Positions 18,287 to 26,037 of a stretch of 64,000 nt of DNA are shown piece by piece (position 1 is the stretch's first letter; every line of letters begins with the position of its first letter). The notes beneath the pieces are model-generated. The model searched no databases and had not been told where the DNA came from. It was given only the letters and a program-made list of their open reading frames with translations. The stretch lies in contig NZ_JALKCV010000015.1 of assembly GCF_023634065.1 (NCBI RefSeq), forward strand, positions 62,001-126,000. Reading direction: 5' to 3'. The translations under genes were made by a program, and so were the position numbers. Source of the stretch: Microbulbifer litoralis (GTDB lineage: Bacteria; Pseudomonadota; Gammaproteobacteria; Pseudomonadales; Cellvibrionaceae).

Positions 18287-19984
18287 GTGACTGAATTGCG
18301 CGATATCAATATAACTTCCGTAAACTTGGTCCGGGATGAGCTGGTGACGGCCGTGGACGGCGCCGCTTCACATCTGGACCAGTTTGCGGCCGACAACAGT
18401 AACAAGGTGTCCCTGGAGCAGTGCATGGCCGCGCTGCGCCAGGTCAGCGGCGTGCTGCAGATGGTGCAGCTGCACGCCGGCGAGCTGCTGGCCCAGGAAA
18501 TGCTCAGCGCCCTGGCCGACCTGCAGGAAGAACGCCAGGAGGCCGCCGTCGACCTGATGGAGGGCCTGGGTACCGGTTTCTATGTACTGACCCGCTACCT
18601 GGATTTCGTGCAGAACCGGGGCACGTCGCGGCCCGAACTCCTGATTCCCTATATCAACAACCTGCGCGCGGCCCGCTCGCAACCGCCGGTACCGGAGAGC
18701 CACTTTTTCCGCTGTCGCCTGGATGCCAGCGTGCCGGGCGCGGTGTCCTCGGCGGTGATGTCCGAGGACCTGCGCAATTTCGTGCGGCGCTTCCGGCATA
18801 TGTACCAGGTGGGCCTGCTGGCACTGTTGCAGGGCAAGCCCTGCAAGCCGGCCTATACCATGATGGCGCGGGCCCTGCAGAGGATCGCCAGTATCTCCGC
18901 CGGTCGCCCCAACGGCAGGCTCTGGGCCGTGGCCGGCGCCGCCCTGGGCGGCATGGCATCGCGGGAAATGACCATCAACCGCTCGCGGGTAATGGTATTC
19001 AGCATGCTCGACCGGCGACTGCGCGCGCTGCAGAAAGAGGGCGATGCGGTACTCGACCAGCCCGCGCCGCCGGTATTGCTCAAGGAGAGCCTCTACTGGC
19101 TGGCCCTGTCCGCCCCCGGGGGGCAGGGCGCCGGGGTGCTGGAGGCCTTCTCCGTGGCCCCGCTGGGCTACAGCGAGACGGAACTGGAGCGCGAGCGGGC
19201 CAGCCTCGGCGGTCCCGGTGCCACCGCCATCAACGCCGTCGCCAGTGCCCTGGACGAGGAACTGGCCGGCGTGCGCCGCATGCTCGACGACGCGGAGTTG
19301 ATCGGCGCCGCCGGTCTCGACGAGGAGGACGGCCTCGCCGGTACCCTGCGCCGCATTGCCAGTACCCTGCAACTGCTGAATTTCAAGCGCGTCGGAGAGG
19401 GGCTGCGGGGGGCGATAGACGAATACTGCAGCTGCGCCGGCGCCGGTGGCAGCGCCGCGGAAGCGGCGCTGCAGAAACTGACCGGCCAGGTGCTGATGGT
19501 GGACAGTACGGTTCGCGCGCTGCGCCAGAGTTCCAGTATCGACGTGGACGAATTCGGCCACGCCGACCTGGCGCTGGAGCACAGCCAGCTGGCGGAGGCT
19601 GAGGTGGCGGTGCTCAAGGAGGCGGAATCCGGCCTGTCCCTGATCAAGCGCGCCCTCGGTTCCTACGCCGAGTCCAACTACGACCACGGCCATATCCGCA
19701 ATGTGGCCACCACGCTCAACTCGGTGCGCGGCGGTATGGTGGTGCTGAACCTGCGCCACGCCGCGGCGGTGGTCGAGCGGCTGGTGGATTTTGTCGAGGC
19801 GGTGGTCGACCAGCGCGATGCGGCACCGCAGATCGAGCAGTCACTGGAGATATTTGCCGATGCGATCATCAGCCTCGAGTACTATCTCGGCGAAGTGAAA
19901 ATGCACCGCAAGGTGGATGTGCAATCTCTGAACCTGGCGGTGGAAAGCCTCGATGCGCTCGGCTATCCGGTCGAGGTTGCCTGA
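18287..19984 (+). CDS. fimL: FimL-like scaffold protein (ChpA N-terminal homologue)
   Basis: A 565-aa soluble protein that resembles P. aeruginosa FimL: SVNLVRDELVTAVDGAASHLDQF at the start, the LELAQEML-like GELLAQEMLSAL, and the RPELLIPYINNLRAAR block. It looks like Hpt-type helical modules without phosphorylatable histidine motifs. In P. aeruginosa FimL promotes type IV pilus assembly, twitching and cAMP signalling through the Chp system. Identification is strengthened by nhaB-fimL-nudC order, the same as PA1820-PA1823. The GTG start has a weak Shine-Dalgarno. No pilus gene is in this window. Confidence 0.82.
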   Translation: MTELRDINITSVNLVRDELVTAVDGAASHLDQFAADNSNKVSLEQCMAALRQVSGVLQMVQLHAGELLAQEMLSALADLQEERQEAAVDLMEGLGTGFYVLTRYLDFVQNRGTSRPELLIPYINNLRAARSQPPVPESHFFRCRLDASVPGAVSSAVMSEDLRNFVRRFRHMYQVGLLALLQGKPCKPAYTMMARALQRIASISAGRPNGRLWAVAGAALGGMASREMTINRSRVMVFSMLDRRLRALQKEGDAVLDQPAPPVLLKESLYWLALSAPGGQGAGVLEAFSVAPLGYSETELERERASLGGPGATAINAVASALDEELAGVRRMLDDAELIGAAGLDEEDGLAGTLRRIASTLQLLNFKRVGEGLRGAIDEYCSCAGAGGSAAEAALQKLTGQVLMVDSTVRALRQSSSIDVDEFGHADLALEHSQLAEAEVAVLKEAESGLSLIKRALGSYAESNYDHGHIRNVATTLNSVRGGMVVLNLRHAAAVVERLVDFVEAVVDQRDAAPQIEQSLEIFADAIISLEYYLGEVKMHRKVDVQSLNLAVESLDALGYPVEVA

Positions 19985-19996
19985 TCCGGAGGTGCC

Positions 19997-20806
19997 GTGA
20001 GCGACCTGTTTGTCCCCGCTGCCAGCGCGCACCCCGCGCCGCGGTTTGCCCGCCATATTGTCATCGCCGACGGCCAGTTGCTGTGTCGCGGCGATGTCTT
20101 CCTGCACGTCCAGCCGGTCGCCGCGCCGGTTGTCTCGAGTCACTACCTGGGCGAATTGGCGGGGGAATCCTGTGGTGTGCACCTGCTGTCGCACCGGGTA
20201 GAGGTTCCCGGCTGCGAGTGGTGCAACCTGCGCAGCCTGCTGGGGCGCGTCGATGAAATCCACTTTGCCCTGGCCGGGCGCGCCTTGCAGGTGGTCAACT
20301 GGGACCGCGACCACCGTTTCTGCGGCCGCTGTGGGCGCGAGACCGAGTACCATGCCAGCGACCGCGCGCGCATCTGCCCCGGTTGCCAGCTGGCGGTATA
20401 TCCGCGCATATCCCCCTGTGTCATCATGTTGGTCACCCGCGGAGAGGAATGCCTGCTGGCACGCCACGCACACCACCGCCACTCGCTCTACACGGCACTG
20501 GCGGGTTTTATCGAGCCGGGTGAGAACGCCGAGCAGGCCCTGAGGCGCGAGGTGCAGGAGGAAGTGGGGTTGGAAGTGGGCGAGAGCCGTTATATCGGCA
20601 GCCAGTCCTGGCCCTTTCCCGGCCAGTTGATGTTGGGGTACCTGGCGCAGTGGCGCGCCGGCGAGGTGCAGCCCGATGGCGATGAAATCGCCGAGGCGGA
20701 TTGGTACCACTACAGTGAACTGCCGGAAATTCCGCCGCCGCAGACCCTGTCGGGACAGTTGATTCGCACCTTTGCCGCCGCCATATCGAAAGCGGGGAAA
20801 CAGTAA
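19997..20806 (+). CDS. nudC: NAD+ diphosphatase / NADH pyrophosphatase (RNA deNADding enzyme)
   Basis: A 269-aa Nudix hydrolase that cleaves NADH to NMNH and AMP and can remove NAD caps from RNA. The zinc ribbon has CGRCG and CPGC. The Nudix box is GFIEPGENAEQALRREVQEEVG in essence, running from about residue 171, followed by SQSWPFPGQLM, the NudC-specific SQPWPFPxS-like motif. GTG start with GGAGG nine bases before it. It begins 12 bp after fimL. Confidence 0.95.
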   Translation: MSDLFVPAASAHPAPRFARHIVIADGQLLCRGDVFLHVQPVAAPVVSSHYLGELAGESCGVHLLSHRVEVPGCEWCNLRSLLGRVDEIHFALAGRALQVVNWDRDHRFCGRCGRETEYHASDRARICPGCQLAVYPRISPCVIMLVTRGEECLLARHAHHRHSLYTALAGFIEPGENAEQALRREVQEEVGLEVGESRYIGSQSWPFPGQLMLGYLAQWRAGEVQPDGDEIAEADWYHYSELPEIPPPQTLSGQLIRTFAAAISKAGKQ

Positions 20807-20824
20807 CGCGAGCGGAGCATAACA

Positions 20825-21475
20825 ATGTATATCGCCATTACTTTTCTGATAGCGCTGATCGCGCTGTTGCTGGTCTTCTGGGGTGGCCGGGTGCTGATGA
20901 AGGGCACCTGGGTGTTCGGTTTTATCCGCGGCAGCATCGGGTTGCTGCTGCTGGCGGTGGCGCTGATGATCGTTCTGGTCGCCGCCGACGTATACAGCTA
21001 CCGGAACCTGGCCGAGGAACACAGTGTCGGCACCGTGGCCTTCCGCGAACTCGGCGCTCAACACTACGAGGCCAAGTTCTCCGATGAGGACGGCCTCGCG
21101 CAGCGTTTCGAGCTGCACGGCGACCAGTGGCAGCTGGACGCGCGCCTGCTGAAGTGGAAGGGCCCGTTGGCGCGCTGGGGAATCCAGCCGGCCTACCGGC
21201 TGGACCGGCTCAGTGGCCGCTACCTGACCCTGCAGGACGAGCGCAGCAAACAGCGGACTGTCCACCAGCTCACCGGCAGCAATTACGGCGTCGACGTCTG
21301 GCAGTCCCTGCGCAGCATCGACAGGAAACTGTCTTTCGTGGATGCCGTATACGGCAGCGCGACATTCCTGCCGATGGAGGACGGTGCTGTCTACGATGTG
21401 CGGATCTCGCACAGCGGCCTGCTCGCGCGCCCGCTGAACCAGCAGGCCAGCTCGGCGCTCGAAGCCTGGCAGTAA
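20825..21475 (+). CDS. Conserved membrane protein, two N-terminal TM segments, function unknown
   Basis: A 216-aa protein with hydrophobic segments at residues 3-21 and 34-55, then a soluble domain of about 160 residues, presumably periplasmic. Relatives are often labelled cation/multidrug efflux pump, but nothing here looks like a transporter: two TM helices and a beta-rich tail (FELHGDQWQLDARLLKWKG) only. The gene sits between nudC and sohB in the same direction, the neighbourhood its homologues have in Pseudomonas. I do not assign a function. Confidence 0.8.
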   Translation: MYIAITFLIALIALLLVFWGGRVLMKGTWVFGFIRGSIGLLLLAVALMIVLVAADVYSYRNLAEEHSVGTVAFRELGAQHYEAKFSDEDGLAQRFELHGDQWQLDARLLKWKGPLARWGIQPAYRLDRLSGRYLTLQDERSKQRTVHQLTGSNYGVDVWQSLRSIDRKLSFVDAVYGSATFLPMEDGAVYDVRISHSGLLARPLNQQASSALEAWQ

Positions 21476-21508
21476 GCCGCCCCTTTCAATTTTCAGACTG
21501 GAGTCTCA

Positions 21509-22693
21509 GTGGAATTTCTCAGTGAATACGGCCTGTTTCTGGCCAAAGTGGTAACCATCGTTGTCGCACTGCTGGTGCTGGTTGGTTTTATCGTCGCCAA
21601 CCGGGAGCAACTGAAAGAGCGGGTGCATGGGCATATTCACGTCACCCGCCTGAACGACCGCTACGAACAGATGAAAGAGACCCTGCTCGAGGCGGTGATG
21701 GACAAGCACGAGTTTGCCAGCCGCCAGAAAAAGCATGCCAGGGAAAAGAAAGCGGAGGAAAAAGCGCAGCGGAAAAAGCACAAGGCCGAGCTGAAAAAGA
21801 AACCGCGCGAGAAAGTGCAGCACAAGGGGCTGGAAAGCACCGAAACACCGCTGCCGGAACAGGGCGAGGCCGATGCGGAGAGCGGCGAACCACACAGTTC
21901 CGCACTGGTGACGGAGAAACCCGGCGGTGAACGCAAGCGCATTTTCGTGTTGCATTTTGACGGCGATATCAAAGCCAGTGCGCTCGATCACCTGCGCGAG
22001 GAGGTCACTGCGATACTGCAGGTGGCGGAGCCGGGGGATGAAGTGTTGCTGTGTCTCGAGAGCCCCGGCGGTATGGTGGCCAACTACGGCCTCGCCGCCA
22101 GCCAGTTGACACGCGTGCGCAGCGCGGGCATCCAGCTCACCATCGCCGTGGACAAGGTGGCGGCCAGCGGCGGCTATATGATGGCCTGTGTCGGTGACCG
22201 CATCCTGGCCGCACCCTTTGCGATGCTGGGTTCCATCGGCGTGCTGGCGCAGCTGCCCAACTTCAACCGCCTGCTGAAACGCCACGATGTGGATTTCGAG
22301 CTGTTTACCGCCGGCGAGTACAAGCGCACCGTCACCATGTTCGGCGAGAACACGGAAGAGGGCAAAGAGAAATTCCAGAGTGACCTGGAGGAGATACACG
22401 CGCTTTTCCAGCACTTTGTCGGCGAGTACCGGCCGGGCCTGGATGTGGCGAAGGTCGCTACCGGCGAAGTCTGGTTCGGCCAGCGCGCGCTCGACCTGGG
22501 GTTGGTGGACGAGCTGAAAACCTCGGACGAATACCTGACCAGCTGCGCCAGGGACGCCGACCTCTACCAGGTGGAATACAAGGAAAAGGCGAACATCGCC
22601 AAGAAAATCGGCCTGGCGGCGCAGTCCGGTGTCGAGGCGGCAACCATGCGGCTGTTCTCGCGGCTGGAGGCCTGGCGGCACCAGGCCCAATAG
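21509..22693 (+). CDS. sohB: Inner-membrane serine protease SohB (signal peptide peptidase family)
   Basis: A 394-aa S49 peptidase. One TM helix at about residues 8-30 is followed by a highly charged Lys-rich linker (70-105) and the S49 domain. The catalytic Ser220 is in VAASGGYMMAC and Lys272 in GEYKRTVTMFG. GTG start with GGAG upstream. SohB overproduction suppresses loss of DegP in E. coli, suggesting a role in envelope protein quality control. The charged linker is longer than in E. coli SohB. Confidence 0.92.
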   Translation: MEFLSEYGLFLAKVVTIVVALLVLVGFIVANREQLKERVHGHIHVTRLNDRYEQMKETLLEAVMDKHEFASRQKKHAREKKAEEKAQRKKHKAELKKKPREKVQHKGLESTETPLPEQGEADAESGEPHSSALVTEKPGGERKRIFVLHFDGDIKASALDHLREEVTAILQVAEPGDEVLLCLESPGGMVANYGLAASQLTRVRSAGIQLTIAVDKVAASGGYMMACVGDRILAAPFAMLGSIGVLAQLPNFNRLLKRHDVDFELFTAGEYKRTVTMFGENTEEGKEKFQSDLEEIHALFQHFVGEYRPGLDVAKVATGEVWFGQRALDLGLVDELKTSDEYLTSCARDADLYQVEYKEKANIAKKIGLAAQSGVEAATMRLFSRLEAWRHQAQ

Positions 22694-22793
22694 TGGTCAA
22701 TGAGAGGCGGTCAATGCGGGGCCGTCCCATTCTCCATCGGTAAAAGAGAGCGCGCTTCGAGCGGTAATCCAAGCAGCTTATCGGGTTGGTTTT

Positions 22794-23795
22794 ATGGAAA
22801 AAACTTTTCGTGCAATCCTCGTGGATGAAGTGGCTGCCGGCAAATACGACCAGCAGCTGGTGGAGCGGCGGCTGGACCAGCTGCCGGACAATCCGCTGTT
22901 GCTGGCGGTATCGCACTCGTCGCTGAACTACAAGGATGCACTGTCCGCATTCGGCAATCGCGCCATCACCCGCGTCTATCCGCACACACCCGGTATCGAC
23001 GCCGTCGGCAGTGTGGTCGAGGACAAGAGCGGCACCTACGCGCGCGGCCGGCAACTGCTGGTCACCGGTTACGACCTGGGCATGAATACGCCCGGCGGCC
23101 TCGCCGAGCGCATCGCCATCCCCGCCGGTTGGGCGCTGCCGCTGCCGGAGGGGCTCAGTGCGCGCGAATCGATGATTCTCGGCACCGCGGGGCTTACGGC
23201 GGCCCTGTGCGTCGAGAAGCTGCTGGAGGCGGGGGCCGGGCCGGAGGATGGCGAGGTGCTGGTCACCGGTGCCACCGGCGGTGTCGGCTCCATTGCCGTG
23301 TCGCTGCTGGCACACCTGGGGTTCCGGGTGGCGGCGGTGACCGGCAAGCTCGAGTCGGCGGAGTTCCTGACCGGTCTCGGCGCCTGGAAAGTGCTCGACC
23401 GCGACACGCTGGCGCCCTTCGCCAGCAAGGCGATGGCCAAGCCCCTGTGGGCCTGGGCCGTGGATACCGTCGGCGGCGAGACGCTGTTCAATGTGATCAA
23501 ATCCCTGTCCTACGGCGGCGGCGTCGCGGCCTGCGGCATGGCTTCCGGCGCGCAGTTCCAGGCCAATGTCTTCCCCTTTATCCTGCGCGGTATCAGCCTG
23601 CTCGGTGTCGACAGCGTCGAGTTGCCGCTGGAGAAAAAGGCCGCGGTGTGGGAGAAACTGGCCGGCGACTGGTATATCGGCGAACAGCTCGATCGCCTGG
23701 CGGAGGATATTTCCCTGGAGCAGGCGCCGGAATTCCTGGCCCGGCTGCACCGAGGGCACGGTATCGGTCGCTATGTCGTCGATATGTCGCGCTGA
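22794..23795 (+). CDS. acuI: NADPH-dependent acrylyl-CoA reductase / YhdH-YhfP quinone oxidoreductase
   Basis: A 333-aa zinc-free medium-chain dehydrogenase. The N-terminal block HSSLNYKDALSAFGN and PHTPGIDAVG is typical of the YhdH/AcuI family, and the cofactor-binding motif is VTGATGGVGSIAVSLL near residue 160. AcuI reduces toxic acryloyl-CoA to propionyl-CoA, including during DMSP catabolism. No other DMSP gene is nearby, so a general detoxification role is as likely. The gene has its own 100-bp upstream gap. Confidence 0.88.
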   Translation: MEKTFRAILVDEVAAGKYDQQLVERRLDQLPDNPLLLAVSHSSLNYKDALSAFGNRAITRVYPHTPGIDAVGSVVEDKSGTYARGRQLLVTGYDLGMNTPGGLAERIAIPAGWALPLPEGLSARESMILGTAGLTAALCVEKLLEAGAGPEDGEVLVTGATGGVGSIAVSLLAHLGFRVAAVTGKLESAEFLTGLGAWKVLDRDTLAPFASKAMAKPLWAWAVDTVGGETLFNVIKSLSYGGGVAACGMASGAQFQANVFPFILRGISLLGVDSVELPLEKKAAVWEKLAGDWYIGEQLDRLAEDISLEQAPEFLARLHRGHGIGRYVVDMSR

Positions 23796-23992
23796 TCGGG
23801 ACGGCTGCCAGGTTGGCAGGGCGCCCGGCGCCCGCCAATCTGTGACCAGGTTCTCTATCGGGTCACGCAGGTGTATGCCGGCGCCTGCTATGCTTGTTGC
23901 CCCGGCCGTCAGTCGTATTGGGGGACGGGGTTCGCAGAGCATAGTATTTGGCAATGTGTTGGTCTGTATATTGCTGCTATTGGTAGAACAAA

Positions 23993-25258
23993 TTGTCTTC
24001 GAATAACGAATTGCCAAAGCTCACGCACCAGTCGAGCGCGCTGGTTCTCTCCGGCGGCGGCGCCCGTGCCGCCTACCAGGCCGGGGTGCTGAAGGCGCTG
24101 GCGGAACTGACGCCGGAAAGCAATCCCAATCCATTCCAGATTATCTGTGGTACCTCCGCCGGCGCCGTCAACGCGCTGCTGCTCGCCACCCACCCGGGCA
24201 CTTTCCGGGAGGCGGTCGATCGCCTCTGCGACCTGTGGCTGCAACTGACGGTGGACCAGATCTACCGCAGCAGCTGGCGCAGCCTGCTGGGCAATATGTT
24301 CACCATCACCCGCTCGCTGTTCAACCAGGGGGTGGCGCGCCAGCGCCCGCTGGCGCTGCTGGACAATGCACCGCTGCGGGAACTGGTGGAGGAGGTGATC
24401 CACTTCCGGAATATTCCCCTCAATATCGCCGAGGGACGCCTGCGCGCGGTGAGTGTCAACGCGCTGTCCTACAGCGAGGGCGAATCGGTCAGTTTCTTCC
24501 AGGGTGTGGAGGAGTTGCGCGAGTGGCGCCGTTTTCGCCGCTACGGTGTGCGCACGGAGCTGACAGTCGACCACCTGATGGCCTCGGCGGCGATTCCGAC
24601 GCTTTTCTCCACGGTGCAGATCGGCAACGACTATTTCGGCGATGGCGCCGTGCGCCAGCTGGCGCCAATCAGCCCGGCGCTGCATTTGGGCGCCAACCGC
24701 GTATTCGTGGTCGGGGTGTCGGACAACCGCTCACCGGTGCACTGGGGCAAGCGGCGCATCAAGACACAGCGGCACTCGCCGTCGATCGCGCAGATCGCCG
24801 GCCAGCTGTTCAATGCGGCCTTTATCGACAGCCTGGAGGGGGATCTGGAGCATCTCGACAGGGTCAACCTGCTGCTGGATTCGGTAGCGGCGGACAAACT
24901 GGAAGGCCTGACGCCGCTGCGGCCGGTGGAATCGGCGGTGATCGAACCGTCCCAGAGCCTCGACCGGCTGGCCGGTCGCAAGGTGCGCCACCTGCCGCCG
25001 GCGTTGCGCTGGTTGTTCCGCTCCACCGGCGCCACCACTTCCGGTGGCGGGGCATCGGCCGCCAGTTATCTGCTGTTCGAGAAACCCTTTCTCGGGGAGC
25101 TGATCGAACTCGGTTATCAGGATGCCATGTGGGAGCAGGACAAGCTGCGGGAATTTCTACGGCCGAATGTGGCGGAAGTGGAGACGGAGCGCAGGAACCT
25201 GTTCGGCATCAAAGTAAAAAATGTAACGGAAGCAGCCAATGGCAATTCGCAATCGTAA
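23993..25258 (+). CDS. Patatin-like phospholipase
   Basis: A 421-aa putative acyl hydrolase. The oxyanion-hole motif SGGGARAAYQAG starts at residue 20, the nucleophile Ser55 is in GTSAG and the catalytic Asp is in FGDGAVR. No signal peptide is present, so it is probably cytoplasmic or inner-membrane-associated. The start is uncertain: TTG at 23993 is the first possible codon and another TTG at 24011 would remove six residues. Its 3' end overlaps the next gene by 20 bp. The substrate is unknown. Confidence 0.85.
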   Translation: MSSNNELPKLTHQSSALVLSGGGARAAYQAGVLKALAELTPESNPNPFQIICGTSAGAVNALLLATHPGTFREAVDRLCDLWLQLTVDQIYRSSWRSLLGNMFTITRSLFNQGVARQRPLALLDNAPLRELVEEVIHFRNIPLNIAEGRLRAVSVNALSYSEGESVSFFQGVEELREWRRFRRYGVRTELTVDHLMASAAIPTLFSTVQIGNDYFGDGAVRQLAPISPALHLGANRVFVVGVSDNRSPVHWGKRRIKTQRHSPSIAQIAGQLFNAAFIDSLEGDLEHLDRVNLLLDSVAADKLEGLTPLRPVESAVIEPSQSLDRLAGRKVRHLPPALRWLFRSTGATTSGGGASAASYLLFEKPFLGELIELGYQDAMWEQDKLREFLRPNVAEVETERRNLFGIKVKNVTEAANGNSQS

Positions 25259-25946
25259 ATCCGGCGCCTGGCTGGCGCCGCTGATCCTGGCAACCCTGGT
25301 GTCGGCCTGTAGTGCGCCGGGAGTGCAACAGGCGGACAGGGACAACGCCGCGCAACAGGGCGGGCAGCCGCCGCATCCTGCAGCGCTCAGCGAGTACCGG
25401 CGCCTGCTGGCGGAAGCACAGCAATTGTCCTTCACACTGGATTTCAACCAGCTGCGCCGCGCCTTCGTGGAGTCCGCAGAGTACAACCCCCACGGCGGGG
25501 TCGAGCTGGCCGGCCTGCCGGAGGCCTACGAGTCGGTGGAGCAGTCGAAATTCGACGAGTGCCTGCAGCATGTGGATGAGGTGCTGGCGCGCAATTATAT
25601 GAGCCTGGAGGCACATATGATCGGTGTCGTCTGCAGCGGTCGCAGCGCCGATATGGAACGCGAGGACCGCCACCGCTATATGGTCGAGGGATTGATGGGC
25701 TCGATCGAGAGCAGCGGCGACGGCCGCAGCCAGGAGAGCGCCTACCAGACCATCAGCACCTCGGAATTGCGCGGTTTCGTGCGGCTGAAAGGGCTGCAGG
25801 TGCTGGATCAGTCACTGGTCTACGACCAGCAGGGCGTCTACGACAAGATGCAGGTGCGCGACCCCGAATCCGGCGACGAATACCCGCTGTATTTCAATGT
25901 CAGCGAGCAGTTTGCGCACAGCGTGGACACCGCTGGCGGTGAGTAG
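25239..25946 (+). CDS. Lipoprotein of DUF4919-like type
   Basis: A 235-aa exported lipoprotein: signal peptide ending LVSAC with Cys24, then a short Gln/Pro-rich linker and a domain beginning LDFNQLRRAFVESAEYNPHG. This pattern, with a conserved C-terminal LYFNVSEQF, reminds me of DUF4919 proteins, a family of unknown role; the match is from memory. The ATG lies inside the end of the patatin gene, so the two are probably cotranslated, hinting at a joint envelope lipid function. Confidence 0.75.
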   Translation: MAIRNRKSGAWLAPLILATLVSACSAPGVQQADRDNAAQQGGQPPHPAALSEYRRLLAEAQQLSFTLDFNQLRRAFVESAEYNPHGGVELAGLPEAYESVEQSKFDECLQHVDEVLARNYMSLEAHMIGVVCSGRSADMEREDRHRYMVEGLMGSIESSGDGRSQESAYQTISTSELRGFVRLKGLQVLDQSLVYDQQGVYDKMQVRDPESGDEYPLYFNVSEQFAHSVDTAGGE

Positions 25947-25980
25947 TAAGCGGCGCCTGCCGGCTGAAAACTTCGCGCCG

Positions 25981-26017
25981 TCTTCCCGGATTCCGCTGCG
26001 CTTCATCCGGGCTACGC
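25981..26017. repeat. Extragenic palindrome, family A, partial copy
   Basis: tcccggattccgctg and catccgggctacg are the same words as in the full copy at 32319-32412, here without the left arm. It lies between the convergent lipoprotein gene and the helicase gene. Confidence 0.6.
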
Positions 26018-26037
26018 TCGGGTGTGCCGCCGGGAAT

